A stretch of 64,000 bases of DNA from Erwinia sorbitola (lineage in GTDB: Bacteria > Pseudomonadota > Gammaproteobacteria > Enterobacterales > Enterobacteriaceae), in the NCBI RefSeq assembly GCF_009738185.1, contig NZ_CP046509.1:2793501-2857500 (forward strand). The letters are read 5' to 3'. The notes below the pieces were generated by a model. The model searched no databases, was not told the DNA's origin, and was given only the letters and a program-made list of their open reading frames with translations. Positions within the stretch are counted from its first letter, which is position 1. The number at the start of each line of letters is the position of its first letter. This document shows positions 8,178 to 17,102 of this stretch, one piece after another. The position numbers and the translations under genes were made by a program.

Positions 8178-9788
8178 ATGCACACTCGTAAGATCGGACT
8201 GGCAAATTATCTCGCCTACGGTTCGGGGGATTTCCTCGGTGCCGGAACCACGGCGCTGACCGCCGCATGGCTACTCTATTTCTACACCACCTTCTGTGGC
8301 CTGACGCCAATTGAAGCGACCTTTATCTTTGCCCTTGCCCGGGTACTGGACGCGGTGATCAGCCCGCTGATGGGCTTTCTTACCGATAATTTCGGCAGCA
8401 CCCGGCTGGGAAAACGTTTTGGCCGCCGTAAGTTCTTTATTCTGCTCGGCATCCCCTGCGTATTCAGCTACAGCCTGATGTGGGTCGGTGATATGAGCTA
8501 CCTGTGGTATCTGCTTACCTACCTGCTGTTTGATATTGTCTACACCATGGTACTGGTACCGTATGAAACGCTGGTACCGGAGATGACTGACGATTTTAAA
8601 CAGAAAACCCGTTTTTCCGGTGCACGTATTGCTCTCGCCCAGCTTTCGGCCATCTTAGCCGCCTTTCTGCCGGGGATCCTGCTGGGGATCTTCGGCAAAG
8701 ACAATGCCATCTCATTCTTCTACTCCAGCCTGGTATTCTCCACTATTTGCGCCATCGTGCTGGCCCTGGTGTGGTTCTTCACCTGGGAACGCCCGGCGGA
8801 TGCGCTGTCGGAGGAGTCGAAACGCGCCGAGGCAGAGAGAAAACAGCTAACGCTGGGTCAGAGCCTGAAACGGCTGTATGTCGAACTCAGTTCGACGCTA
8901 CGCATCCGTATTTTTCGCCAGCATCTTGGCATGTATCTCGGTGGCTATATCGCCCAGGACGTATTTAACGCGGTGTTTACCTGGTATGTGGTGTTTGTCC
9001 TGATGCAGAGCGCACAGCTGGCCTCTAACCTGATGGGCACCATGGCGGTACTGCAATTTATCGCAGTGATTGGCATGATCCCGCTCTGCATCCGCATCGG
9101 CCCTGCTCCGGCCTATCGTCTGGTTGTGGTGCTGTTCGCTGCCAGCGCCCTCTCTTACTGTCTGCTGTGGTATGCAGGTATGAGCAACAATCTGGCGCTG
9201 CTGGTGCTGATTTCTGCAATGGCCGGCCTCGGGCGTGGCGGCATTAACTATGTTCCCTGGAATATTTATACCTATATCGCTGATGTGGATGAAGCAATTA
9301 CCGGCCAGCGGCGTGAAGGCATCTTTGCCGGGATTATGACGCTGACGCGTAAAGCTTCTCAGGCGGGTGCGGTGATGATCGTCGGCATCGTGCTGCAACT
9401 CTCCGGGTTTGTCTCGGGGCGGCCAGAGCAGCTGCCGCAGGTGGGCCATACCATCGTCTTTATCCTCAGCGTGGGGACGCTGGTGATGCTGACGTTCGGC
9501 TTTATTATCTCACTGCGTTTCAAGCTCAATCTTGCCACTCACCACACCCTGCGCGCAGAGACCCACAAAATGCGACTGGCAGATGGTGTGGTTCCGCAGC
9601 AGCTCACCCCACAGGCACGCGCGGTGGTCGAAACCTTGACGGGTATGCCGTATGAGAATCTGTGGGGCAACAACAATATTGGTTACCTCAATCGAAATAA
9701 ACCTCAGGCGGCTGCGCTGTCAGAAACACGCGTCGCCTTCCCTGCTATCCGACCTCAGGAGCATCAAGATGACAGTTTATCCGGTTAA
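8178..9788 (+). CDS. rhiT: RhiT-like rhamnogalacturonide transporter (GPH/MFS symporter)
   Basis: The 536-residue product has about 12 hydrophobic segments and the GPH sugar:cation symporter layout: an N-terminal Gly-rich start (YGSGDFLG), DAVISPLMGFLTDN with the loop RLGKRFGRRKFFILLG, and VPYETLVPEMTDDF after helix 4. It should import unsaturated oligosaccharides from rhamnogalacturonan across the inner membrane. This assignment rests on the overlapping downstream GH105 gene, the same pair as rhiT-rhiN of Dickeya. The long cytoplasmic tail (about 70 residues) is typical of this subgroup. The ribosome-binding site AAGGAG is 8 bp before ATG 8178. It occupies the position held by fhuE between ptsG and hinT in E. 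coli. Confidence 0.85.
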   Translation: MHTRKIGLANYLAYGSGDFLGAGTTALTAAWLLYFYTTFCGLTPIEATFIFALARVLDAVISPLMGFLTDNFGSTRLGKRFGRRKFFILLGIPCVFSYSLMWVGDMSYLWYLLTYLLFDIVYTMVLVPYETLVPEMTDDFKQKTRFSGARIALAQLSAILAAFLPGILLGIFGKDNAISFFYSSLVFSTICAIVLALVWFFTWERPADALSEESKRAEAERKQLTLGQSLKRLYVELSSTLRIRIFRQHLGMYLGGYIAQDVFNAVFTWYVVFVLMQSAQLASNLMGTMAVLQFIAVIGMIPLCIRIGPAPAYRLVVVLFAASALSYCLLWYAGMSNNLALLVLISAMAGLGRGGINYVPWNIYTYIADVDEAITGQRREGIFAGIMTLTRKASQAGAVMIVGIVLQLSGFVSGRPEQLPQVGHTIVFILSVGTLVMLTFGFIISLRFKLNLATHHTLRAETHKMRLADGVVPQQLTPQARAVVETLTGMPYENLWGNNNIGYLNRNKPQAAALSETRVAFPAIRPQEHQDDSLSG

Positions 9789-10908
9789 GCACAGCGCGCT
9801 GCTACGTCAGCCCGAATTCCTGCTGCCCCGCGCCTCACTACAGCAGCTGATTACCCGTCTCAGTGACAATCTGGTGGGCATTACCGATAGCAGCGGTGAG
9901 TTTTTGCTGCGCCTTGATGATGGCCGGGTGATTGATACCAAAGGCTGGGCCGGATGGGAATGGACGCACGGTATCGGGCTGTACGGCATGTACCACTACT
10001 ACCAGCAGACTGGCGACAAACAGACGCTGCAACGTATTGATGACTGGTTCCGCGCGCGTTTACAGGAAGGCACGCCAACCAAAAATGTTAATACAGTCTG
10101 CCCGCTGCTTACCCTCGCCTGTCGCTATGAAGAGAGTCGTGACCCGGCGCTAATGCCGGTGCTGGAGCGCTGGGCGGAGTGGGTCATGTATGAAATGCCG
10201 CGCACTGAGCATAACGGTATTCAGCATCTGGTTTACAACAATGAAAATCACCAGCAGATGTGGGATGACACGCTGATGATGTGCGTAATGCCACTGGCAA
10301 AAATCGGTCAGCTGCTTGATCGCCCTGAGTTCGTGGAAGAAGCGACCTATCAGTTTCTGCTGCATACGCAATATCTGATGGATCGCCAGAGTGGCCTGTG
10401 GTTCCACGGCTGGACGTTTGATGGTCATCATAACTTCGCTAACGCCCGCTGGGCGCGTGGTAACAGCTGGCTGACGATTGCCATTCCTGATTTTTTAGAG
10501 CTGATGAACTGGCCGGAACAGCATGCCACCCGGCGCTATCTGCTTCAGATACTGGAAACTCAGGTGAAAGCGCTGGCGGATTGCCAGCACGAAAGCGGGC
10601 TGTGGCATACGCTGCTGGACGATCGCGATTCCTATCTGGAAGCCTCGGCGACCGCAGGTTTTGCCTACGGTATCCTAAAAGCGGTACGTAAACGCTATCT
10701 GAGCCGCGACTATTATCCGGTTGCTGAACGGGCGTTGAAAGGAGTGATGGAACATATCAATGATGAGGGTGAGCTGACGCAGGTGTCATTTGGTACGGCA
10801 ATGGGGAGCGATCTGGAGTATTACCGCCAGATCCCGCTAACCTCAATGCCCTACGGCCAGGCGATGGCGCTGCTGTGTATGACGGAGTATCTGCGGGTAT
10901 ATCTCTGA
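9769..10908 (+). CDS. rhiN: RhiN-like unsaturated rhamnogalacturonyl hydrolase (GH105)
   Basis: This 379-residue cytoplasmic (alpha/alpha)6-barrel enzyme should remove the 4,5-unsaturated galacturonosyl end from rhamnogalacturonan oligomers. Typical family segments are WTHGIGLYGMYHYYQ, QMWDDTLMMCVMPLA with the catalytic aspartate, GHHNFANARWARGNSWL with the RGN-W motif, and ASATAGFAYGILKAVRK. ATG 9769 is chosen because CAGGAG lies 7 bp upstream; it overlaps the end of rhiT by 20 bp in another frame, indicating a coupled two-gene operon. Longer forms opening at 9652 lie wholly inside rhiT and are unlikely. Confidence 0.9.
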   Translation: MTVYPVKHSALLRQPEFLLPRASLQQLITRLSDNLVGITDSSGEFLLRLDDGRVIDTKGWAGWEWTHGIGLYGMYHYYQQTGDKQTLQRIDDWFRARLQEGTPTKNVNTVCPLLTLACRYEESRDPALMPVLERWAEWVMYEMPRTEHNGIQHLVYNNENHQQMWDDTLMMCVMPLAKIGQLLDRPEFVEEATYQFLLHTQYLMDRQSGLWFHGWTFDGHHNFANARWARGNSWLTIAIPDFLELMNWPEQHATRRYLLQILETQVKALADCQHESGLWHTLLDDRDSYLEASATAGFAYGILKAVRKRYLSRDYYPVAERALKGVMEHINDEGELTQVSFGTAMGSDLEYYRQIPLTSMPYGQAMALLCMTEYLRVYL

Positions 10909-10914
10909 GCATAG

Positions 10915-10942
10915 AAAAAGGGGCGCTTATGCGCCCCTTTTT
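10915..10942. terminator. Bidirectional terminator between rhiN and ptsG
   Basis: The sequence AAAAAGGGGCGC, a TTAT loop, then GCGCCCCTTTTT forms a perfect stem with A and T tracts on both sides, so it can stop both rhiN (plus) and ptsG (minus) transcription. Confidence 0.9.
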
Positions 10943-10964
10943 CCGATGATAATGTCGTAATCAA

Positions 10965-12398
10965 TTATGAGTTACGAATGAAATCATCCATATCAGTTTT
11001 CAGGTTATCGGATTTAGTACCGAAAATCGCCTGAACGCCTGAACCTGCCACGACAACGCCTGCCGCACCCAGTTTCTTCAGTCCAGCCTGGTCAACTTTG
11101 CTCACATCGGCCACGCTGACACGCAGACGGGTGATGCAGGCATCCAGGTTGGTGATGTTCTCTTTACCGCCGAATGCTGCTACCAGGTTAGCCGCCATTT
11201 CATTGGCGTTACCCACGGTCTGCTCGCTGGTCGTTTCTTCACGACCCGGGGTTTTGAGATCCAGCTTGGCGATCAGTACACGGAAGATGGTGTAGTAGAT
11301 CAGGCCATAAATGATACCGACAATCGGGAACAGCCAGATTTTGCTGCTGTTACCGCTCAGTACGATAAAGTCGATCAGGCCGTGAGAGAAGCTGGTACCG
11401 TCACGCATACCCAGCAGGATACAGATTGGGAATGCCAGGCCTGCCAGAATCGCGTGGATTGCATACAGGATTGGTGCCACGAACATGAACGAGAACTCGA
11501 TCGGTTCGGTAATACCAGTCAGGAATGAGGTCAGCGCAGCGGAGATCATGATACCGCCCACTTTGGCACGGTTCTCAGGTTTAGCTGAGTGCCAGATAGC
11601 AATCGCCGCAGCCGGCAGACCGTACATTTTGAACAGGAAGCCACCTGACAGTTTACCTGCGGTCGGGTCACCCGCCATATAGCGTGGGATATCACCGTGG
11701 AATACCTGACCTGCGGCATTGGTGAACTCACCAATTTGCATCTGGAAAGGAACGTTCCAGATGTGATGCAGACCGAATGGTACCAGTGCACGCTCAACCA
11801 CACCGTAGATGCCGAATGCCACTACCGGGTTCTGATACGCCGCCCACTGTGAGAACTCCTGAATCGCCGTTCCGATTGGAGGCCAGATAAAGGAGAGCGC
11901 TACACCGAGGAAGATCGCGGTAAAACCGGAGATGATCGGAACGAAACGTTTACCCGCAAAGAAGCCCAGGTACTCAGGCAGCTTGATGCGATAGAAGCGG
12001 TTAAACATATACGCAGCGATGGAACCGGCGATGATGCCGCCCAGCACACCAGTATCCGCCAGGTGTTTCGCCGCAATTTCTTCGGCAGGCAGATGTAATA
12101 CCAGTGGTGCCACAACTGCCATGGTTTTCACCATGATGCCGTAAGCCACAACTGAGGCCAGTGCGGAAACACCGTCGTTGTTGGTGAAGCCCAGCGCAAC
12201 ACCGATAGCGAAGATCAGCGGCATGTTAGCAAACACTGAACCACCGGCTTCGGCCATAACATGAGAAACTACCGCTGGCAGCCAGGCGAAGTTAGCAGAG
12301 CCAACACCGAGCAGGATCCCCGCAATCGGCAGCACCGATACGGGCAACATCAGCGATTTACCGACCTTTTGCAGGTTCGCAAATGCATTTTTGAACAT
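10965..12398 (-). CDS. ptsG: Glucose PTS permease EIICB(Glc)
   Basis: This membrane EIIC domain with a fused cytoplasmic EIIB domain takes up and phosphorylates glucose. At 477 residues it has exactly the E. coli length. The EIIC signature GITEPIEFSFMF lies near residue 297, and the phosphorylated cysteine sits in NLDACITRLRVSV (about residue 421). The linker includes the conserved LKTPGRE that joins the two domains. The start matches E. coli (MFKNAFANLQKVGKSLMLP), and the leader keeps the sequence targeted by the small RNA SgrS together with an Mlc-type operator. Confidence 0.98.
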   Translation of the reverse strand: MFKNAFANLQKVGKSLMLPVSVLPIAGILLGVGSANFAWLPAVVSHVMAEAGGSVFANMPLIFAIGVALGFTNNDGVSALASVVAYGIMVKTMAVVAPLVLHLPAEEIAAKHLADTGVLGGIIAGSIAAYMFNRFYRIKLPEYLGFFAGKRFVPIISGFTAIFLGVALSFIWPPIGTAIQEFSQWAAYQNPVVAFGIYGVVERALVPFGLHHIWNVPFQMQIGEFTNAAGQVFHGDIPRYMAGDPTAGKLSGGFLFKMYGLPAAAIAIWHSAKPENRAKVGGIMISAALTSFLTGITEPIEFSFMFVAPILYAIHAILAGLAFPICILLGMRDGTSFSHGLIDFIVLSGNSSKIWLFPIVGIIYGLIYYTIFRVLIAKLDLKTPGREETTSEQTVGNANEMAANLVAAFGGKENITNLDACITRLRVSVADVSKVDQAGLKKLGAAGVVVAGSGVQAIFGTKSDNLKTDMDDFIRNS

Positions 12399-12407
12399 AG
12401 TTATAAA

Positions 12408-12420
12408 GCTCCTGAGTATG
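12408..12420 (-). promoter_or_regulatory. SgrS pairing region and ribosome-binding site in the ptsG leader
   Basis: On the minus strand this reads CATACTCAGGAGC, identical to the E. coli ptsG mRNA segment that SgrS pairs with during sugar-phosphate stress, and it includes the AGGAG ribosome-binding site. SgrS itself is not in this window, so the regulation is inferred from conservation. Confidence 0.75.
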
Positions 12421-12508
12421 AGTGCTTTTTTTCGCGCTGTGCGCGTTGCAAAGGGGGAGGATCCTTTGCGGGTGCTACAAAATAAGGAGCGTCTAAAGCG
12501 CTCTCGGT

Positions 12509-12532
12509 ATTTATTACGAAGGGTAAAATAAA
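12509..12532 (-). promoter_or_regulatory. Mlc-type operator in the ptsG promoter
   Basis: On the minus strand this reads TTATTTTACCCTTCGTAATA, nearly the same as the Mlc site over the E. coli ptsG start (TTATTTTACTCTGTGTAATA). It implies repression by Mlc that is relieved when PtsG is transporting glucose. Confidence 0.75.
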
Positions 12533-12546
12533 TCAGTGAAAATTAG

Positions 12547-12562
12547 TTTGATGGCTATCACG
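12547..12562. promoter_or_regulatory. CRP-like site upstream of ptsG
   Basis: TTTGA-N6-TCACG (the reverse reads CGTGA-N6-TCAAA) agrees with the CRP consensus TGTGA-N6-TCACA at seven of ten core positions. It lies just upstream of the Mlc-like site, as expected for the CRP-activated ptsG promoter. This is a candidate only. Confidence 0.5.
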
Positions 12563-12623
12563 TTTCGTTGAACGCGCGTCACTTCTTTAGTAAAAATTGA
12601 CAAAAAAAGCCAGTTTTTCGCAC

Positions 12624-12657
12624 AAAAAAATGCAGAGCCTGATTCAGAGGCGCTGCA
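12624..12657 (-). terminator. Terminator of the fab-to-ycfH gene block
   Basis: On the minus strand TGCAG-c-GCCT, a 7-nt loop, AGGC-t-CTGCA is followed by seven T. It is placed 56 bp after the ycfH stop and would end the long transcript that begins far upstream. Confidence 0.85.
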
Positions 12658-12712
12658 CTTTACGACTTTTGCCTATTAATTACGAGCTATAAAAGAAATG
12701 TCGCTGCGGCTG

Positions 12713-13504
12713 TCAGTCTGACAGACGTGACATCGGCACATGGAACAGGCGAGAAAAGTTCTCCGTAGTCGCCTGCGCCATCTCAGCGATAGTCACACCT
12801 TTCACTACCGCCATGTATTCCGCCACATCGCGGGTATACGCGGGCTGATTTTCTTTACCACGATGAGGTACCGGAGCCAGATACGGCGAGTCGGTTTCAA
12901 CCAGCATCCTGTCCAGCGGCACATAGCGGGCGGCTTCGCGGATCTGCTCGGCATTCTTAAAGGTAGCAATGCCGGAAAAGGAGATATAGAAGCCCATATC
13001 CAGCAGTTTTGCTGCGGTTTCACGGTCTTCAGTGAAACAGTGCAGTACGCCGCCGCAATCCTGCGCCTGCTCTTCTTGCAGGATTGCCAGGGTATCTGCC
13101 CGGGCATCGCGGGTGTGCACAATTACCGGTTTATTCAGATCGCGCCCGATACGGATATGTTCACGGAAGGATGCCTGCTGGCGCTCCATGGTCTCTTTTT
13201 GGTAAAAATAGTCCAGACCTGTTTCACCCATGGCAATAACTCGAGGATGGGCAGCCAGCTCACGCAGTTCAGCATAGTCATACTCTTCTTGCAGATGCAG
13301 CGGGTGCACCCCGCAGGAGTAAGCCACGTTCGGACGCTCGCCAATCAGGTCAACCATCGCTGAATAGCCCGGCAGCGTGGTCGCCACCGCCAGCATAAAT
13401 TTCACATCACGAGCGGCGGCTTTTGCCAGCACATCCGACACATCCTGGTGCAGGGTTTCATAATTCAGGCCATCAAGGTGGCAATGGGAATCAACCAAAA
13501 ACAT
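12713..13504 (-). CDS. ycfH: TatD-family metal-dependent hydrolase YcfH
   Basis: The 263-residue TIM-barrel protein belongs to the TatD family of metal-dependent DNases. Metal ligands are visible as HCHLD near residue 7, the glutamate in AMGETGLDYFY (about 92), the histidines in VIVHTRDA and VLHCFT, and the aspartate in LVETDSPYLAP near residue 206. It closely resembles E. coli YcfH, which is linked to lipoprotein modification efficiency as well as nuclease activity. It is the last gene of the block, 10 bp after holB. Confidence 0.95.
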   Translation of the reverse strand: MFLVDSHCHLDGLNYETLHQDVSDVLAKAAARDVKFMLAVATTLPGYSAMVDLIGERPNVAYSCGVHPLHLQEEYDYAELRELAAHPRVIAMGETGLDYFYQKETMERQQASFREHIRIGRDLNKPVIVHTRDARADTLAILQEEQAQDCGGVLHCFTEDRETAAKLLDMGFYISFSGIATFKNAEQIREAARYVPLDRMLVETDSPYLAPVPHRGKENQPAYTRDVAEYMAVVKGVTIAEMAQATTENFSRLFHVPMSRLSD

Positions 13505-13514
13505 AATTTACTCT

Positions 13515-14513
13515 CTAAAGCGGTGAACTGGCAGAGGCCGGGTTGAGCAGGGCCTCCCAGCTCAGTAACTGCTCAGTCAGCAGCAATTCACGATTTACAG
13601 CGACCACATTCAACAGGCGGTCACGACAGATGATCCACTGGCGCAGGCTGGCATCAATGGCGCTGGCAGGCAACAGGCTGGCAATCTGGATCACCTCCGC
13701 CTGCCGGTCGGGGTTGCTGATATATTGCCCTCCGCCCTGCTGCCACTTCACGGCATCCACCAGCAGTGAGCAGATCCAGCCGATACGCCGGGCGGCATCA
13801 TCGTGATGTAACACGGTCAGCAGGCTCATAATATCGCCCTGTAATGCCGCAGGCAGTGCTTCGCAAACCCGCTGGCGCTGCTGCCAGATTTTATCATCCA
13901 GTAGCGCCAGGGCGGCCGCAGGTGCACCCGCCGACAGCCGGAGGGCAGCAGTGCGTTCGTTCAGCGCGGCGGCGGAGTTCTTTTGTAACCATTGCAGACT
14001 TTGGCCTTCGCCCGGAGGGGCCAGATGCCAGAGCAGGCAACGGCTGCGCAAGGTCGGCAGCAGACGGGATGGCTCACGGCTGCTAAGAAGAAACCAGGTA
14101 TTTTTCGGCGGCTCTTCCAGCGTTTTCAACAGCGCATTTGCGGCAGCTTCGGTCAGCTGCCCGGCATCGGGCAGCCAGACCACTTTGGCCCCACCCTGCT
14201 GGGCATGATGATAGAGCTTCTCGGTGACGCTGCGCACGGCATCAATCCCGAGGGAATTTTTGCCCTTTTCTGCTTCCAGCCGGTACCAGTCCGGGTGAGT
14301 TCCTGCCAGCATCAGCTGACAGGAGTGACATTCACCGCAGCTTTTAACTCCGTCAGGCTGTTTACACATCAGCCAGCGGCTGATCCCCCAGATCAGGGCA
14401 TCATCGCCCATTCCCGGCAATGCCTGAATCAGCAGCGCATGATGACCGCGCTGTGCCTGATGCTGGCTGAGGATCTGTCGGTAGCTGTGATTCAGCCACG
14501 GATACCATTTCAT
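13515..14513 (-). CDS. holB: DNA polymerase III delta' subunit
   Basis: HolB is the stator subunit of the clamp loader. The 332-residue sequence shows an AAA+ core with a degenerate P-loop (GMGDDA), the zinc module CGECHSC (about residues 59-65), and the sensor segments LLKTLEEPP and LRSRCLLWHL. ATG 14513 overlaps the tmk stop codon as ATGA, which indicates translational coupling, and gives the expected start MKWYPWL. The C-terminal third is poorly conserved, as is normal in this family. Confidence 0.95.
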   Translation of the reverse strand: MKWYPWLNHSYRQILSQHQAQRGHHALLIQALPGMGDDALIWGISRWLMCKQPDGVKSCGECHSCQLMLAGTHPDWYRLEAEKGKNSLGIDAVRSVTEKLYHHAQQGGAKVVWLPDAGQLTEAAANALLKTLEEPPKNTWFLLSSREPSRLLPTLRSRCLLWHLAPPGEGQSLQWLQKNSAAALNERTAALRLSAGAPAAALALLDDKIWQQRQRVCEALPAALQGDIMSLLTVLHHDDAARRIGWICSLLVDAVKWQQGGGQYISNPDRQAEVIQIASLLPASAIDASLRQWIICRDRLLNVVAVNRELLLTEQLLSWEALLNPASASSPL

Positions 14514-15142
14514 CGCTGTTCCTGTAACCACTGATCGAGGGTTTGGCGCAATGATGCGGTGACCTGATCCAGCGGCTGTGTCGCATCTACTGTTTTGATG
14601 CGGCTATCCGCAGCCGCCAGCTCAAGGTATCGCTCGCGCGTGCGGATAAAGAAGTTAAGAGACTCCTGCTCAATACGATCCAGCGCACCACGGGCACGAG
14701 CGCGTTGCAGCCCGATTTCCGGAGTGACATCAAGGTAGAGCGTCAGATCCGGGGAAAAGTCCCCCAGAACCGCCTGCTTAAGGCTGTGCATTAAGCCGCT
14801 GTCCATCTCACGACCGCCCCCCTGGTAGGCCTGAGAGGAGAGGTCATGACGGTCACCCACGACCCAGGCACCGCGCGCCAGTGCCGGTTTAATGACATTT
14901 TCAACTAACTGTACCCGGGCGGCATAAAGCATTAATAGCTCCGCCTGAGCGGTAATCGGCTCATCGTTAATGCCCTGCTTAATCAGCTCGCGAAGCTTCT
15001 CAGCCAACGGAGTGCCGCCGGGTTCGCGCGTAAAGACAATGTCGTTAATGCCATGGCGCCGGAGTTCACTGACCACCGCATCACGAGCGGTAGTTTTCCC
15101 TGCGCCTTCCAGGCCTTCAATAACGATAAATTTACTGTTCAT
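14510..15142 (-). CDS. tmk: Thymidylate kinase
   Basis: Tmk phosphorylates dTMP to dTDP. The 210-residue protein has the P-loop GLEGAGKTT (residues 10-18), the FTREPGGTPLAE substrate motif, the VGDRHDLSSQAYQGGGR DR motif, and a LID region RARARGALDRIE of the E. coli type. It overlaps mltG by 11 bp upstream and holB by 4 bp downstream. Confidence 0.97.
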   Translation of the reverse strand: MNSKFIVIEGLEGAGKTTARDAVVSELRRHGINDIVFTREPGGTPLAEKLRELIKQGINDEPITAQAELLMLYAARVQLVENVIKPALARGAWVVGDRHDLSSQAYQGGGREMDSGLMHSLKQAVLGDFSPDLTLYLDVTPEIGLQRARARGALDRIEQESLNFFIRTRERYLELAAADSRIKTVDATQPLDQVTASLRQTLDQWLQEQR

Positions 15143-16157
15143 TTTTTCCCTTCATCGCCTGGCGATATACCTGCACGGCTTTATTATGACTGGCCAGATT
15201 GGTGGTAAACGTATGACCACCCTTTCCATCGGCCACAAAATAGAGGAAGTCGGTCTTATCCGGATGTGCTGCCGCAGCCACTGATGCTTTGCCTGGCATC
15301 GCAATCGGGCCTGGCGGCAGGCCGCTAATCGTATAGGTGTTATACGCAGTCGGCCTCTCCAGATCCTTTCGCGTCAGGGTGCCTTTGTAGGCATCCCCCA
15401 TTCCGTAGATGACGGTCGGGTCGGTTTGCAGGCGCATGCCCAGACGCAGACGGTTAATAAACACTGAAGCCACGCGGCTGCGCTCGTCGCTGACCGCCGT
15501 CTCTTTCTCAATAATTGAGGCCATGGTCAGCATATCATTTTTGCTTTTGTACGGCAGGTTATCCATTTTGCCCTGCCACTCTTTATCCACCAGCTCTTTC
15601 ATCCGTTCATGAGCACGTTTCAGCAGCGCAACGTCGCTGGTATTGGCGGTATAGAGATAAGTATCTGGATAGAACCAGCCTTCAACGCCCGCCTGCTCAC
15701 CTTCCAGTTTCAATGCCGCAGCAACGGTCGCGAGTTTGTCGTCTTCCAGGGTGTGCCTGATGTAAGGCGCATTGCGTAACTGACTCAGCCACTCCTGCAT
15801 ACGCGTACCCTCAACGAAACGCAGCGGAAACTGCGCCTCTTTGCCGCTGGCCAGTAACTCCAGCATCTGCCGCACGGTCATATCAGGGGTAAAACGATAG
15901 GTTCCGGCTTTGAATTTTGCCAGTTCCGGTTCCAGCTTTAACAGAATGCCAAACCACGGGCCGCTGCGCACAATGTGCTTCGACTCAAGCTGCGCTTCAA
16001 GTACCACACGCCCTGAGCCTGCTGGCAGGGTGAAGATAGTCTCTTTATCAATCGTCAGCGCAGAGTCAGCAAACTGGCGTGTTTGCCAGTAGCCATAGGC
16101 GGCCGTCAGCAGCACTAAAGTGAGCAGAACCACAATAATTTTTCGGATTTTAGTCAT
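15132..16157 (-). CDS. mltG: Endolytic murein transglycosylase MltG
   Basis: MltG (YceG) is an inner-membrane lytic transglycosylase that cuts nascent glycan strands and sets their length. The 341-residue sequence begins with a short cytoplasmic end and one transmembrane helix (about residues 7-23), followed by a LysM-like region and the YceG catalytic domain. The catalytic glutamate lies in ASIIEKET (near residue 219), with VFINRLRLGMRLQTDPTVIYG downstream. It sits between pabC and tmk, as in E. coli. Confidence 0.96.
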   Translation of the reverse strand: MTKIRKIIVVLLTLVLLTAAYGYWQTRQFADSALTIDKETIFTLPAGSGRVVLEAQLESKHIVRSGPWFGILLKLEPELAKFKAGTYRFTPDMTVRQMLELLASGKEAQFPLRFVEGTRMQEWLSQLRNAPYIRHTLEDDKLATVAAALKLEGEQAGVEGWFYPDTYLYTANTSDVALLKRAHERMKELVDKEWQGKMDNLPYKSKNDMLTMASIIEKETAVSDERSRVASVFINRLRLGMRLQTDPTVIYGMGDAYKGTLTRKDLERPTAYNTYTISGLPPGPIAMPGKASVAAAAHPDKTDFLYFVADGKGGHTFTTNLASHNKAVQVYRQAMKGKNEQ

Positions 16158-16169
16158 GAAAGTCCCACA

Positions 16170-16967
16170 TCATTCATTATGGTGGCAGAGCAGAGCAAAA
16201 AGCTGGCGCGATGAATAATGCCAGCTCTCAGCCTGATAAACCGGTAATACGGGCATCAGTGCGTTGGTGATCAGCACTTCTTCTGCCGCTGCCAGAGCGT
16301 CAATGCCGACACGTACTTCTTTCAGGGTAAACCCCGACTGAACCACCTGTTGCATAACCCACTGCCGTTGAATACCGTTAACGCCTGACGCGCTTAAATC
16401 AGGGGTAAACACCTGATTTCCCGTGCGCCAGAATAAATTAGCCGCACAGCATTCCACCAGCAGAGCGTCACTGTCAAGCACCAGCGCCTCATCGGCGCCA
16501 GTCTGCTCAAGCTCTGTGCGAATCAGTACCTGCTCAAGGCGGTTAAGGTGCTTGATTCCGGCAAGCTGAGGGTTTTTACCCAGGCGTACGCTGCTCAGGG
16601 CCAGCCGGACGCCGGTTTGGCGTAGCGAATGATAATGGGCGGGATAGTCAGAGATTGACATAATTCGCGCCGGGGCAGCGCATCCCGTCGCACTGTAGCC
16701 ACGACCGCCGCTGCCGCGTGTCAGAATGACTTTCAATACGCCGTCACTGCGGGTTGTCGCGGCAAAGCTCATTTCGTTTTCGAGCCGTCGCCAGTCAACC
16801 CCGTCAATTTTCAGACGTTCACAGGCCTGCTGTAAACGCTTAAGGTGAGCCTCAATCCGCTGCACACGTCCCTGGTGGACACGCGCCGTGGTAAAACAGC
16901 CGTCACCGAACTGTACTGCGCGATCGCGGGCTTCGATACTGTCCCGCATTTCACCATTGACCCACAT
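16170..16967 (-). CDS. pabC: Aminodeoxychorismate lyase
   Basis: PabC is a PLP enzyme (fold type IV) that converts 4-amino-4-deoxychorismate to p-aminobenzoate and pyruvate for folate synthesis. Visible features are FGDGCFTTARV (about residue 20), the lysine in AGIKHLNRLEQVLIR that binds PLP, and DEALVLDSDALLVECCAANLFW. ATG 16967 is chosen because GGAG lies 8 bp upstream and the protein then aligns with E. coli PabC; a GTG 9 bp earlier is possible. The product is 265 residues and the gene lies directly upstream of mltG. Confidence 0.93.
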   Translation of the reverse strand: MWVNGEMRDSIEARDRAVQFGDGCFTTARVHQGRVQRIEAHLKRLQQACERLKIDGVDWRRLENEMSFAATTRSDGVLKVILTRGSGGRGYSATGCAAPARIMSISDYPAHYHSLRQTGVRLALSSVRLGKNPQLAGIKHLNRLEQVLIRTELEQTGADEALVLDSDALLVECCAANLFWRTGNQVFTPDLSASGVNGIQRQWVMQQVVQSGFTLKEVRVGIDALAAAEEVLITNALMPVLPVYQAESWHYSSRQLFALLCHHNE

Positions 16968-17054
16968 ATTGCTCACTCCACGTTATCTTCCGCTGCCAAG
17001 ATTACCTGCCAATCCCGCCAGAATCATCTGATTGTCGTGCGCCTGCAGCCACAA

Positions 17055-17088
17055 TAAAAAAAGGCCCGCACTGTGCGGACCTTTTTTT
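17055..17088. terminator. Terminator downstream of fabF
   Basis: Seven A, a GC-rich stem (CCGCA pairing with TGCGG plus outer GG/CC) and seven T form a bidirectional intrinsic terminator between fabF and pabC. pabC must then be read from its own promoter or by readthrough. Confidence 0.85.
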
Positions 17089-17102
17089 CGGACAGTACAA
17101 AC

